Below, in pieces: positions 26,759 through 35,264 of a DNA stretch of 64,000 nt. A model generated the notes under the pieces. That model did not search any database. It was not told the origin of the DNA and saw only the letters and a list, made by a program, of their open reading frames with translations. How positions within the stretch are numbered: the stretch's first letter is position 1; every line of letters begins with the position of its first letter. The position numbers and the translations under genes are program-made. The stretch is from JACKII01 sp963807085 (lineage in GTDB: Bacteria; Pseudomonadota; Alphaproteobacteria; Bin95): contig CAWEBB010000012.1 of NCBI GenBank assembly GCA_963807085.1, positions 186,001-250,000 on the forward strand. Direction: 5' to 3'.

Positions 26759-27943
26759 ATGACCGGTGTTCCCTACGTCGCGCTCCTCGCCGGTCTGTTC
26801 GTGCAGACGCTCGTGACCATGGGCGCCTACTCGGTGCCCGCTGCGGCCCCCGCCATCGCGGCTGACCTGGGCGTGCCGGGCGAGCGGGTAGGAGTTTTCA
26901 TCTCCATGGTGTACGGCACCGGCATGATCTCCGCGGTGCTCTCGGTCAGCTTCATCCACCGTTACGGCGCCGTCAGGGTCAGCCAGTTTATCATGCTGGC
27001 GGGCATCGGCCTGATCCTGGCGGCGGCGCTGGGCGGCACGGTGCTGGCGCTGGGCCTGGGCGCGGTTCTGCTGGGCTTTGGCTATGGCGCAACCGCGCCC
27101 ACCAGCAGCCACCTGCTGATGAAGCGGACCGCGCCCGGCGTTCGCAATCTGGTCTTTTCCATTCGGCAAATCGGCGTCCCCTTGGGCGGCGTGCTGGCCG
27201 GCCTCATTGTGCCGCCGATCGTCCTGGCATTCGACTGGCAGACGGCCATGGGCGTGCAGATAGTCCCGGCGCTGGCGATGCTGGTACTGCTGCAATTCAT
27301 TCGGGCCGAGTATGATGCCGACCGCAATCCAGCCTATCCGATCAACGCGCGCGGTCTTATAGAACCGCTATCCCTGCTGAAACGCTTGCCCGAAATGCGG
27401 GCGATGGCGCTGATGGGTTTCTTTTATGCCGGCGTGCAACTGTGCTTCGTCTCGTTTACCAGTGTCCATCTTTACAATCAGGCGGGCTATGACCTGGTGG
27501 CCGCCGGCGCGATGTTGGCGACGTATCAGATTTCCGGTGTGGTCAGCCGGCCGGTTTGGGGCCTCATCGCCGACCGTTGGCTTTCCGCCCGCCTGATGCT
27601 GGCGGCGATGGGCATCGTCATGGGGGCGATGGCGGTATTCGCCGGAACCTATTCCGAGGCTTGGCCCTGGTTCGGCGTGTTCGCCGTTTCGGTCGTTGCG
27701 GGCGCAACGGCCAGCGGGTACACCGGCTTGGCGTTCGCCGAATATGCCCGTATCGGCGGCACCGAGCACGCGGCCGCTTCGACCGCGCTCGGCGCGTCCG
27801 CGCAATTTTTTGGGGTGATGATCCTCCCCACTATCTTTAGTGTGATGGTGTCGGTTGATGGTTACGCGCTGGCCTTCGACACGATTGCCGTCTTAGCCAT
27901 TTTCGCGGGAGTGTCTTTGTGGATATTCGGGCGATCCCGGTAG
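26759..27943 (+). CDS. Major facilitator superfamily transporter
   Basis: A 394-residue integral membrane protein with about 12 hydrophobic segments. Features of an MFS permease are the ISMVYGTGMISAVLSV / FIHRYGAVRVSQ loop between helices 2 and 3, the central loop after about residue 195 (basic, DADRNPAYPINARG) and a second half repeating the pattern with ISGVVSRPVWGLIADRW. Substrate unknown; the CynX/oxalate-formate-like look of helix 4-5 (GATAPTSSHLLMKRTAPGVR) is not specific. The stop overlaps the next lipoprotein gene by 25 bases. No good ribosome site is visible at ATG 26759, so the true start might differ slightly. Confidence 0.8.
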   Translation: MTGVPYVALLAGLFVQTLVTMGAYSVPAAAPAIAADLGVPGERVGVFISMVYGTGMISAVLSVSFIHRYGAVRVSQFIMLAGIGLILAAALGGTVLALGLGAVLLGFGYGATAPTSSHLLMKRTAPGVRNLVFSIRQIGVPLGGVLAGLIVPPIVLAFDWQTAMGVQIVPALAMLVLLQFIRAEYDADRNPAYPINARGLIEPLSLLKRLPEMRAMALMGFFYAGVQLCFVSFTSVHLYNQAGYDLVAAGAMLATYQISGVVSRPVWGLIADRWLSARLMLAAMGIVMGAMAVFAGTYSEAWPWFGVFAVSVVAGATASGYTGLAFAEYARIGGTEHAAASTALGASAQFFGVMILPTIFSVMVSVDGYALAFDTIAVLAIFAGVSLWIFGRSR

Positions 27944-28185
27944 CACTGATCACGCTGGCCGTCGCTGCCTGTACGGCCCTGCCGGGGGAAGCGCCGGGCG
28001 CGTTGGAGGAACCGGAAATCGAACGGTTGGGGCAGTTTCTCTATATGGTGCCGGTCGCGCGGGACGAGCGCGGCTGTGTTGTCTATCTGGTTAAATCGCC
28101 GTTCCGCCGCTTCGACCAGGCCCTGTACTGGCGCATCGGCAAGGGGGATTTTACCACCGATCCCACCGCCGTGCGTTGCATCTGA
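27919..28185 (+). CDS. Small putative lipoprotein
   Basis: An 88-residue product with GTG start inside the 3' end of the MFS gene. The N-terminus has a signal with lipobox L-A-V-A-A-C (Cys about 18), followed by a compact domain of about 65 residues containing LGQFLYMVPVARDERGCVVYLVKS and a conserved-looking W-R-I-G-K-G. No known family is recognised. The overlap with the transporter suggests coupled translation, but no functional link is proven. Confidence 0.6.
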   Translation: MDIRAIPVALITLAVAACTALPGEAPGALEEPEIERLGQFLYMVPVARDERGCVVYLVKSPFRRFDQALYWRIGKGDFTTDPTAVRCI

Positions 28186-28286
28186 CGGAAGGCAGCGCCG
28201 TTTGCGGAGCCAAGCCGGCGGTTGTAGGCTCGCTGCAACTATGATCCTATTCCCGCTGGGATTTCAAAGCAGCAGGAACACCGCCC

Positions 28287-29168
28287 ATGGAAATCGGCGT
28301 CGCCTTTCCCCAGGTCGAGATCGGCACCGACCCGATCGTCATCCGCGACTTCGCCCAGGCGGTCGAGGAAATGGGCTTCCGGCACCTCTCCTGCATCGAT
28401 CATGTGTTGGGCGCGCGCGAGCCGAACGAGGTGCCTTGGTCGGCCAGCTATACCCGCGACCGCCAATTTCACGAGCCGCTGGTGCTGTTTGGCTTCCTGG
28501 CAGCCGTGACCCGTGAAATCCGCATGGCCACGGCCATTCTGATCCTGCCGCAGCGCCAGACCGCGCTGGCGGCGAAGCAGGCGGCGGAGGTGGACGTGCT
28601 CAGTCAGGGCCGCCTGACGCTTGGCGTCGGTATCGGCTGGAACGAGGTAGAATACATCGCGCTGAACGAGAACTTTCGGAACCGCGCCCGCCGCTATGAA
28701 GAACAGTTCGAGGTTCTGCGCAGGCTCTGGACGGAAGAGCTGGTGACGTTCAAGGGCCGGTATCACGAAATCAACGACGCGGGCATCAATCCTTTGCCGG
28801 TCCAACGGCCGATACCCCTTTGGATCGGCGCGTTCGAGGACGTGGCGGTGCAGCGAGCCTGCCGCATTGCCGACGGCTGGTTCACCAAACCCTGGATGAC
28901 GCCGGACGACGACGACAGCCAGCGCGTGCTGGACCAGGTGGCGGCCTGGCTGGACGAGTATGGCCGGGACCGATCCAAATTTTCGGTGAACGCCGTGGCG
29001 CTGGCGAAGCGCGGCTCGGTCAACCAATGGGTCGCCGACACGGAAGGGTGGCGCGAAATGGGCGTGAGCCATTGCACCTTCCGCACCATTGACGCGCCTT
29101 ACGAGACCATCGACCAGCATATCGACGCCTGTCGCCAGTATGCCGATGCCGTCGGCCTGAAGGGCTGA
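28287..29168 (+). CDS. LLM-class F420-dependent oxidoreductase-like flavoprotein
   Basis: A 293-residue luciferase-like monooxygenase fold (TIM barrel). Typical segments: IGVAFPQVEIGTDPIVIRDFAQ at the start, HLSCIDHVLGA, ILILPQRQTALAAKQAAEVDVLSQGRL with the GVGIGWNEVEY motif that binds flavin/F420, and PIPLWIGAFEDVAVQRACRIADGW. It belongs to the TIGR03619-like group annotated as F420-dependent, though in Proteobacteria without F420 such enzymes may use FMN. Substrate unknown; likely an oxidation or reduction step in catabolism next to the TRAP system. Confidence 0.85.
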   Translation: MEIGVAFPQVEIGTDPIVIRDFAQAVEEMGFRHLSCIDHVLGAREPNEVPWSASYTRDRQFHEPLVLFGFLAAVTREIRMATAILILPQRQTALAAKQAAEVDVLSQGRLTLGVGIGWNEVEYIALNENFRNRARRYEEQFEVLRRLWTEELVTFKGRYHEINDAGINPLPVQRPIPLWIGAFEDVAVQRACRIADGWFTKPWMTPDDDDSQRVLDQVAAWLDEYGRDRSKFSVNAVALAKRGSVNQWVADTEGWREMGVSHCTFRTIDAPYETIDQHIDACRQYADAVGLKG

Positions 29169-29217
29169 GCGGCAGGATCGGCTCCGGCCTATGCGGTCGT
29201 GAAGCGCCGCCTGGGAA

Positions 29218-29234
29218 ACCGGATTGCCGCAGAC
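29218..29234 (+). repeat. Leader repeat upstream of first dctP copy
   Basis: ACCGGATTGCCGCAGAC occurs here and identically at 31891-31907 before the third dctP; an 11-base core CGGATTGCCGC is at 30572-30582 before the second. Each is 110-125 bases before its ATG, so the duplicated unit included the leader. It may be a regulatory site or only a duplication trace. Confidence 0.5.
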
Positions 29235-29342
29235 AGCGTCGGCGAGTAGCCTCTGAATTATCGGCTTCGCCATCAGGCTGGCGGACTAACAAAGAACTGC
29301 GGCTCGGCGCGCCAACGCATGCCGCAATAATGGGAGGAAATA

Positions 29343-30505
29343 ATGATGAAACGGTCCCTGTTCGGCGGCATGATTGCCGCGGCGGCGCTAAGCCTGGGCA
29401 TTTCTGGCGTTTCGGCCGGTGATGCCTCGGCCCGGACGCTGAAAGACGCGGTGGGCTTCGCGCCCGGCAGTGCCCAACATTACGCACATGCCCGGCTTGC
29501 CGAGTACATGGCGGAAAACAGCGACCTGAAGATCAAAGTATTTTCGATGTCGCTGTTGAACCTGAAGGAGACGCCGCCGGGTGTCCGCGATGGGATAGCC
29601 GACATGGGTTTCATACTGCCGCCCTATTTTCCGGCGGAATACTCGGAGTTCAACCTGGCCGCCAACCTGTCCATGCTTTCGACCACTGGCCGGCAGGTGG
29701 AGAGCCCCGGTGCAGCCATGGCCGGGGCAACAAGTGAGTATGTGTTTTTTAACTGCCCTGAATGCCTGACGCAGTTCGAGCACGAAAACCAAGTGTATCT
29801 CGGCACTGCCGCCAGTCCGACTTATATCATGCTCTGTACTCAGCCCGTGCGAACGCTGGAAGACCTGAAGGGCAAGAAGTTCCGCTCCGGCGCGGCGAAT
29901 TTTGGCCGGTGGGCGGAGCATTTCGGCGGCATCAAGGTGTCGATCTCCGGAAACGATGTCTACGAAGGCCTGAGCCAGGGCGTGATCGATTGCGCCATGC
30001 TATCGGCAACCGAACTCACCAATCTGTCGCTGTTCGATGTGGTCAAGGCCGTGACCCGGCGCATTCCAGGCGGCGTCTATTCGGGTGTCGCAACCAACAA
30101 CGTGAACCTCGATACTTGGCGCAGCCTTACTCTTGAACAGCGCACGGCGTTCCTGAAAGGCACGGCCCGGGCCCAGGCTGATCTGACCTGGAAATACTAT
30201 GCGGACGCCAAAAAAAACCTGGAGGCGTCCCCCGGCAAAGGGATTGAGGTATTCGAGCCTGACCCGGAAATCCTCAAGCAGTCCGATGAGTTCGTGAAAG
30301 CCGACCTGAAGGTCATCAGCGAACAGTTCACCACCGACTATGGCGTCAGTGATACGGACGAGAAGATCGCCAAACTGGTCGAGCTTACCGAGAAGTGGAA
30401 AGACGCTGACAGAGGGCATGGAGGACGATCCCGGAAGCGCTGTTCCAAGTCTACTGGGACGAGGTCTTCTCAAAGATCGACCCTGAAACCTATGGCATGA
30501 ACTAG
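29343..30505 (+). CDS. TRAP transporter substrate-binding protein DctP, copy 1 (two +1 frameshifts near 30399 and 30431)
   Basis: A periplasmic DctP-family binding protein with signal peptide ending near VSAGDASA. Body motifs: LKIKVFSMSLLNLKETPPG, DGIADMGF, FNCPECL with a Cys-x-x-Cys pair, KFRSGAANFGRWAEHFGG (ligand-binding arginine region), GNDVYEGL. Through residue about 352 it parallels the two following genes; the annotated frame then ends in an unrelated arginine-rich tail. Removing an A near 30399 and a C near 30431 restores a C-terminus equal to its paralogues, ending YGMN at TAG 30503-30505, about 386 residues. It binds a substrate, probably an organic acid, for the DctQM permease downstream. 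Confidence 0.85.
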
Positions 30506-30571
30506 GCTTGACGACAGCAGAATACATAAGCACGTAGGCCGGCCCGGCCTCCGCTGGTGGCGCGGGAAAAT

Positions 30572-30582
30572 CGGATTGCCGC
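30572..30582 (+). repeat. Leader repeat core upstream of second dctP copy
   Basis: CGGATTGCCGC, the core shared with 29218-29234 and 31891-31907. The preceding GGCCTCCGCTG stretch (about 30546) also recurs before the third copy (about 31868). Confidence 0.45.
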
Positions 30583-30692
30583 TGGCGCGTCTGGCCAATA
30601 GCCTTTCATGGATTGGCCATCGAATTTCGATGGAGACTCAGTCAGGCGCTTTGATGTTGTATCAAGGCACGTCGCAATAAACGGAGGAATGC

Positions 30693-31853
30693 ATGAAGAA
30701 GCGGCCCCTATTCGGCGGCATGGTCGCGGCCGTGGCGCTCAGCATGGGCATTACTGGCGTTGCGGCCGGTGATGCATCGGCCCGGACCCTGAAATCCGCC
30801 GTCGGCCTCGCGCCCAGCAGTGTTCAATACTACGCCCACAGCCGTCTGGCCGATTATGTCGCGGAAAACACCGACCTGAAGATCAAGGTGTTTTCCATGT
30901 CGCTTCTGAACCTGAAGGAGACGCCGCCCGGCCTCCGCGACGGCATCGCCGACATGGGTTTCGTGTTGCCGCCCTATTACCCGGCGGAATATTCGGAGTT
31001 CAATCTGGCCGCCAACCTCTCCATGCTTTCGACCACTGGGCGCCAGGTGGAAAGCCCGGGCGCGGCCATGGCCGGCGCCACGAACGAGTATGTATTCTTC
31101 AATTGCCCGGAATGCCTGGCGCAGTTCGAGCACGAGAACCAAGCCTATCTCGGCACTGCGTCTAGTCCCACCTACATCATGCTCTGCACCACTCCAATTC
31201 GAACGCTAGAAGACTTGAAGGGCAAAAGGTTCCGATCCGGCGCGGCGAATTTTGGCCGCTGGGCCGAACATTTCGGCGGCATCAAGGTTACGGTTTCCGG
31301 AAACGATGTATACGAGGGTCTGGGCCAGGGCGTGATCGATTGCAGCATGCAGTCGGCAACGGAGCTCACCAACCTGTCGCTGTTCGACGTGGTGAAGGCA
31401 GTGACCCGGCGCATTCCGGGCGGCGTTTTTTCGGGGGTCGCAACCAACAACATGAACCTGGACACGTGGCGCAGCCTGTCGCTGGAGGAGCGCAAAGTGA
31501 TCCTGAAAGGCTCCGCCCGCCTGCAGGCTGACGGGACCTGGAAATACTATGACGATGCGAAGAAGAATCTGGAGATTGCTCCCAGCAAAGGAATCGAGGT
31601 GATCGAGCCTGACCCGGAAATCCTCACCAGGACGGACGAATTCGTTAAAGGCGACTTGAAGGTCATCAGCGAACAGTTCACGACCGACTACGGCGTCGCC
31701 AACACGGATGAAAAAATCGCAAAACTGGTGGAACTCACCGAGAAATGGAAAGCGCTGACAGAGGGCATGGAAAATGACCCGGAAGCGCTGTTCCAGGTTT
31801 ACTGGGACGAGGTGTTCTCGAAGATCGATCCTGAAACCTACGGCATGAACTAA
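30693..31853 (+). CDS. TRAP transporter substrate-binding protein DctP, copy 2
   Basis: An intact 386-residue paralogue of the flanking genes, with MKKRPLFGGMVAAVALSMG signal sequence, the same LPPYYPAEYSEFNLAANLSM stretch, NCPECL cysteine pair and SGAANFGRWAEHFGG motif, ending YGMN. The differences from copies 1 and 3 are scattered single substitutions and include positions near the pocket (VTVSGNDVYEGLGQGVIDCSMQSATE), so ligand range may differ slightly. GGAGGA lies before the ATG. It belongs to a tandem three-gene array of binding proteins feeding one DctQM pair. Confidence 0.9.
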   Translation: MKKRPLFGGMVAAVALSMGITGVAAGDASARTLKSAVGLAPSSVQYYAHSRLADYVAENTDLKIKVFSMSLLNLKETPPGLRDGIADMGFVLPPYYPAEYSEFNLAANLSMLSTTGRQVESPGAAMAGATNEYVFFNCPECLAQFEHENQAYLGTASSPTYIMLCTTPIRTLEDLKGKRFRSGAANFGRWAEHFGGIKVTVSGNDVYEGLGQGVIDCSMQSATELTNLSLFDVVKAVTRRIPGGVFSGVATNNMNLDTWRSLSLEERKVILKGSARLQADGTWKYYDDAKKNLEIAPSKGIEVIEPDPEILTRTDEFVKGDLKVISEQFTTDYGVANTDEKIAKLVELTEKWKALTEGMENDPEALFQVYWDEVFSKIDPETYGMN

Positions 31854-31890
31854 GTTTTGCCGACCCGGCCTCCGCTGCTGGCAGGGTAAA

Positions 31891-31907
31891 ACCGGATTGC
31901 CGCAGAC
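31891..31907 (+). repeat. Leader repeat upstream of third dctP copy
   Basis: Identical to the 17-mer at 29218-29234. It lies 108 bases before the ATG of the third copy and after the stop of the second, supporting tandem duplication of gene plus leader. Confidence 0.5.
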
Positions 31908-32014
31908 GATGACGCCTATTAACCTTCGACGATTGGTCATCAGATCACGCTCGAGCCTTAACCAAGAATGGCGACGCAGCGCGTTGACGCCTGCCGCAAC
32001 AATCGGAGGAACGC

Positions 32015-33175
32015 ATGAAGAAATGGCCCCTATTCAGTGCCACGCTCGCGGCAGCCGTGCTCAACGTGGGTCTCGCGGGCGTTTCAGCCGGCGACGTGTC
32101 GGCCCGGACGCTGAAAGACGCGGTCGGACTCGCACCGAGCAGTGTTCAGTACTACGCCCACAGCCGCCTGGCTGATTATGTGGCGGAGAACACCGACCTG
32201 AAGATCAAGGTGTTTTCCATGTCGCTCTTGAACCTGAAGGAGACGCCGCCCGGCATTCGCGATGGCATTGCTGACATGGGCTTCGTGCTGCCGCCCTATT
32301 TCCCGGCCGAATATTCGGAATTCAATCTGGCTGCCAACCTGTCGATGCTCGCGACCACCGGGCGCCAAGTGGAGAGCCCTGGCGCGGCGATGGCGGGCGC
32401 CACGAACGAATACGTTTTTTTCAATTGCCCGGACTGTCTGAAACAGTTCGAGCATGAAAACCAAGTCTATCTCGGCACTGGGTCCAGCCCGACCTATGTC
32501 ATGTTGTGCACTACCCCTGTCCGGACGATGGACGACCTGAAGGGAAAAAGGTTCCGGTCTGGCGCGGCGAATTTTGGCCGCTGGGCAGAGTATTTTGGCG
32601 GCGTCAAGGTCTCGATCTCGGCGAATGACGTCTACGAAGGTCTGGGGCAGGGCGTAATCGACTGTGCCATGCTGTCCGCCACCGAACTCACCAACCTGTC
32701 ACTGTTCGATGTGGTAAAGGCCGTAACCCGCCGCATTCCGGGCGGTGTCTATTCCGGGGTGGCCACCAACAACATGAACCTTGACACTTGGCGTAGTCTC
32801 ACCGCCGACGAACGCAAGGTGTTTCTGAAGGGTTCTGCCCGCGTCCAGTCCGACCTGACCTGGAAATTCTATGCCGACGCCAAGGAGAACCTGGAGGCGT
32901 CGCCCGGCAAGGGAATCGAGGTGTTCGAGCCCGACCCGGAAATCCTGGCCAAGTCGGAGGAGTTCGTCAGAGGCGACCTGAAGGTCATCAGCGAACAGTT
33001 CACGGCCGACTACGGCGTCAACAACACGGACGATAAGATCGCCAAGATGGTCGAACTCACCGAGAAATGGAAAACGCTGACAGAGGGCATGGAAAATGAC
33101 CCCGAAGCGCTTTTCCAGGTCTATTGGGACGAGATCTTCTCAAAGATCGATCCGGAAACCTACGGCATGAACTAA
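32015..33175 (+). CDS. TRAP transporter substrate-binding protein DctP, copy 3
   Basis: An intact 386-residue paralogue with signal peptide (MKKWPLFSATLAAAVLN), the KIKVFSMSLLNLKETPPG stretch, the cysteine pair as NCPDCL, and SGAANFGRWAEYFGGVKVSI. It ends YGMN like the others. GGAGGA precedes the ATG. It is the copy nearest the permease genes (dctQ starts about 165 bases on) and so the most likely ancestral partner. The spread of changes along all three copies suggests an old duplication rather than an assembly repeat. Confidence 0.9.
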   Translation: MKKWPLFSATLAAAVLNVGLAGVSAGDVSARTLKDAVGLAPSSVQYYAHSRLADYVAENTDLKIKVFSMSLLNLKETPPGIRDGIADMGFVLPPYFPAEYSEFNLAANLSMLATTGRQVESPGAAMAGATNEYVFFNCPDCLKQFEHENQVYLGTGSSPTYVMLCTTPVRTMDDLKGKRFRSGAANFGRWAEYFGGVKVSISANDVYEGLGQGVIDCAMLSATELTNLSLFDVVKAVTRRIPGGVYSGVATNNMNLDTWRSLTADERKVFLKGSARVQSDLTWKFYADAKENLEASPGKGIEVFEPDPEILAKSEEFVRGDLKVISEQFTADYGVNNTDDKIAKMVELTEKWKTLTEGMENDPEALFQVYWDEIFSKIDPETYGMN

Positions 33176-33339
33176 GCTTTGCTGTCGGGCCGCATGGTTG
33201 GGCCGGAGCAACTCTTTCTGCTCGACCCGGCAGATCCCCAGTCCCGGCGCTGGAAAATCGATGCCCATACGCTTTGTCCCTCCAGCGCGATCAGGCGCAA
33301 TGCCGGCGCCCCGTCAGTTCTAATCGTGAGGATGTTCAA

Positions 33340-33903
33340 ATGACTGCGATAGGCCGTGTACTGGCCATGGGCGTCAAGCTGTCAACCATTCTGGGCTTGA
33401 TCGCCGTGGCGCTGATGATGCTGCATATCTCCATCGACGTCGCCGGCAAGTTCCTGCTGAACGAGCCGATTCCCGCGACCATCGCGATGGTATCCAATTA
33501 CTATATGGTCGTCGTCGCCTTCCTGGCCATCGGGTTTGCGGAAACCCGCAATGGCCACATTTCGGTCGAGGTGCTGACCGAACTGTTCCCGATGCGGGCG
33601 CAGAGACATCTGTATTCCTGGAGCTATGTGATTTCGGCCATGGTGTATGGCCTGTTGACCGTTCGGACGTGGGAGGAAGCGGTCCGCGCCCAGGCAACCG
33701 GCACGTTCATGATGGAGCAGGGAACAAAGCTGCTGACCTGGCCATCCTATTACCTGCTGCCGATCGGCTGCGGACTGATGACGCTGGTCGTCATCTATCG
33801 CTTCATCATTTACCTGACGGGCGCGAAAAGCGGTCTTGGCGAAGTACCGACCCTGCAAAAAGACGCCGACATCGCAGCATCGAGCGAATCCGGCCTAGCC
33901 TAA
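33340..33903 (+). CDS. TRAP transporter small permease subunit DctQ
   Basis: A 187-residue membrane protein with four hydrophobic helices and the DctQ pattern: LHISIDVAGKFLLNEPIPATIAMVSNYYMV, AFLAIGFAETRNGHISVEVL and a C-terminal helix ending YLTGAKSGLGEVP. It forms the small membrane subunit of the tripartite Na+-driven carrier with DctM. ATG 33340 was chosen since GAGGA lies 8 bases before; an upstream extension of the frame overlaps dctP copy 3. dctM follows after 19 bases. Confidence 0.9.
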   Translation: MTAIGRVLAMGVKLSTILGLIAVALMMLHISIDVAGKFLLNEPIPATIAMVSNYYMVVVAFLAIGFAETRNGHISVEVLTELFPMRAQRHLYSWSYVISAMVYGLLTVRTWEEAVRAQATGTFMMEQGTKLLTWPSYYLLPIGCGLMTLVVIYRFIIYLTGAKSGLGEVPTLQKDADIAASSESGLA

Positions 33904-33922
33904 GAAAGCGGAAAAAGCAGCA

Positions 33923-35230
33923 ATGTCTGACGTTGAAATTGGCTTTGTCGGGATCGGCATTCTCGTCACCCTCATCGCCCTTCGCGTGCCAATCGGTGTT
34001 AGCCTGATCGGCGTTTCCTTCTTCGGCATTTGGGCGATTGTCGGCGAGAAGGCCGCGTGGGGTATTTTAGGGGTCGTACCCTATTCCTTTGCCGCCACCT
34101 GGCAGCTTAGCTCGGTGCCTATGTTTCTGCTGATGGGCTTTTTCTGCTTTCATGCAGGATTGACCAAGGGCCTGTTCGATGCCGCCCGCATGTGGTTGTC
34201 CGGGCTCCCGGGCGGGCTGGCTGTCGCCACGGTTTTCGGTGCGGCCGGCTTTGCCGCCGTGACCGGTTCCTCGGTTGCGTGTGCGGCGGCGATGGGCAGG
34301 ATCGCCGTGCCAGAAATGATGCGCCACCGCTATGACGTCTCTCTAGCCACCGGCACGGTTGCGGCCGCCGGCACCATCGGCGCCCTGATCCCGCCCAGCA
34401 TTCTGATGATCCTTTATGGCATCATTGCGGAAGTGCCGATCAGCCAGCTTTTCCTCGGCGGGGTTGGGGCAGGTCTGCTGACCGCTTTCGGCTATGTGAT
34501 CGTCATTACCGTGCGCGCCTCGCTGAATCCTGAACTCGCGCCACACGTGGAAGAGCGCGTGTCGTTTTCCGACAAGCTTTGGGCATTGCGCGAAACCTGG
34601 CCGGTGCTGCTGTTGATGGCCGGCGTGTTCGGCGGCCTGTTCGCCGGGCTGTTCACGCCCACCGAGGCAGGGGCCGTCGGCGCCTTCCTTTCCGTCGTCA
34701 TCGCCGCCCTGAAGCGCTCGCTCAGCTGGGAAAACTTCAAGAACGCGCTGCTGGAAACCCTGCTGACGTCGGCCGCCCTGTTCATCATCGCCATCGGCGC
34801 CAGCATGCTCACCCGGTTCCTCGCCTTCAGCGGCGCGGGCGACTACCTGTCCGAGCTGGTAGTGGCCATCGGCGCGCACGAGCTGCTGCTGCTGGCCGGA
34901 ATCTCGGTGGTCTATCTGGTGCTGGGTATGTTCCTGGAGCCCATCGGCGCCATGCTGCTGACCCTGCCGATCCTGCTGCCGATCATCGACACGACCGGCT
35001 TCAGTCTGGTTTGGTTCGGCGTGCTGCTGACCAAGTTCCTGGAGATCGGCATGATCACGCCGCCCATCGGCCTGAACGTGTTCGTGATCAAGGGCGTGGT
35101 CGGCGACCTCGCCACCACCTCGCTGATATTCAAGGGTATTCTGTGGTTCCTGGTCTCGGACCTGATCGTGATCGTGCTGCTGATGGTCTTTCCGGAGATC
35201 GTGCTCTACTTGCCGAGTCTGGTGGATTAG
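33923..35230 (+). CDS. TRAP transporter large permease subunit DctM
   Basis: A 435-residue polytopic protein (about 12 helices) of the DctM/SiaM family, the transport-competent subunit. Typical blocks: VPMFLLMGFFCFHAGLTKGLFDAARMWL, FGAAGFAAVTGSSVACAAAMG, TVAAAGTIGALIPPSILMILYG, LFAGLFTPTEAGAVGAF and EIGMITPPIGLNVFVIKGV. The gene is complete. It closes the dctP-dctP-dctP-dctQ-dctM unit; the CoA transferase gene behind it is convergent. Confidence 0.93.
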   Translation: MSDVEIGFVGIGILVTLIALRVPIGVSLIGVSFFGIWAIVGEKAAWGILGVVPYSFAATWQLSSVPMFLLMGFFCFHAGLTKGLFDAARMWLSGLPGGLAVATVFGAAGFAAVTGSSVACAAAMGRIAVPEMMRHRYDVSLATGTVAAAGTIGALIPPSILMILYGIIAEVPISQLFLGGVGAGLLTAFGYVIVITVRASLNPELAPHVEERVSFSDKLWALRETWPVLLLMAGVFGGLFAGLFTPTEAGAVGAFLSVVIAALKRSLSWENFKNALLETLLTSAALFIIAIGASMLTRFLAFSGAGDYLSELVVAIGAHELLLLAGISVVYLVLGMFLEPIGAMLLTLPILLPIIDTTGFSLVWFGVLLTKFLEIGMITPPIGLNVFVIKGVVGDLATTSLIFKGILWFLVSDLIVIVLLMVFPEIVLYLPSLVD

Positions 35231-35264
35231 CGCAAACGGCAGGGGGTAGTAGTACTGTCCGGTT

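Noticed and set aside
29343..33175. Three dctP copies as an assembly duplication
   Set aside because: The copies differ by many scattered substitutions and have different intergenic sequences, so they are real paralogues.
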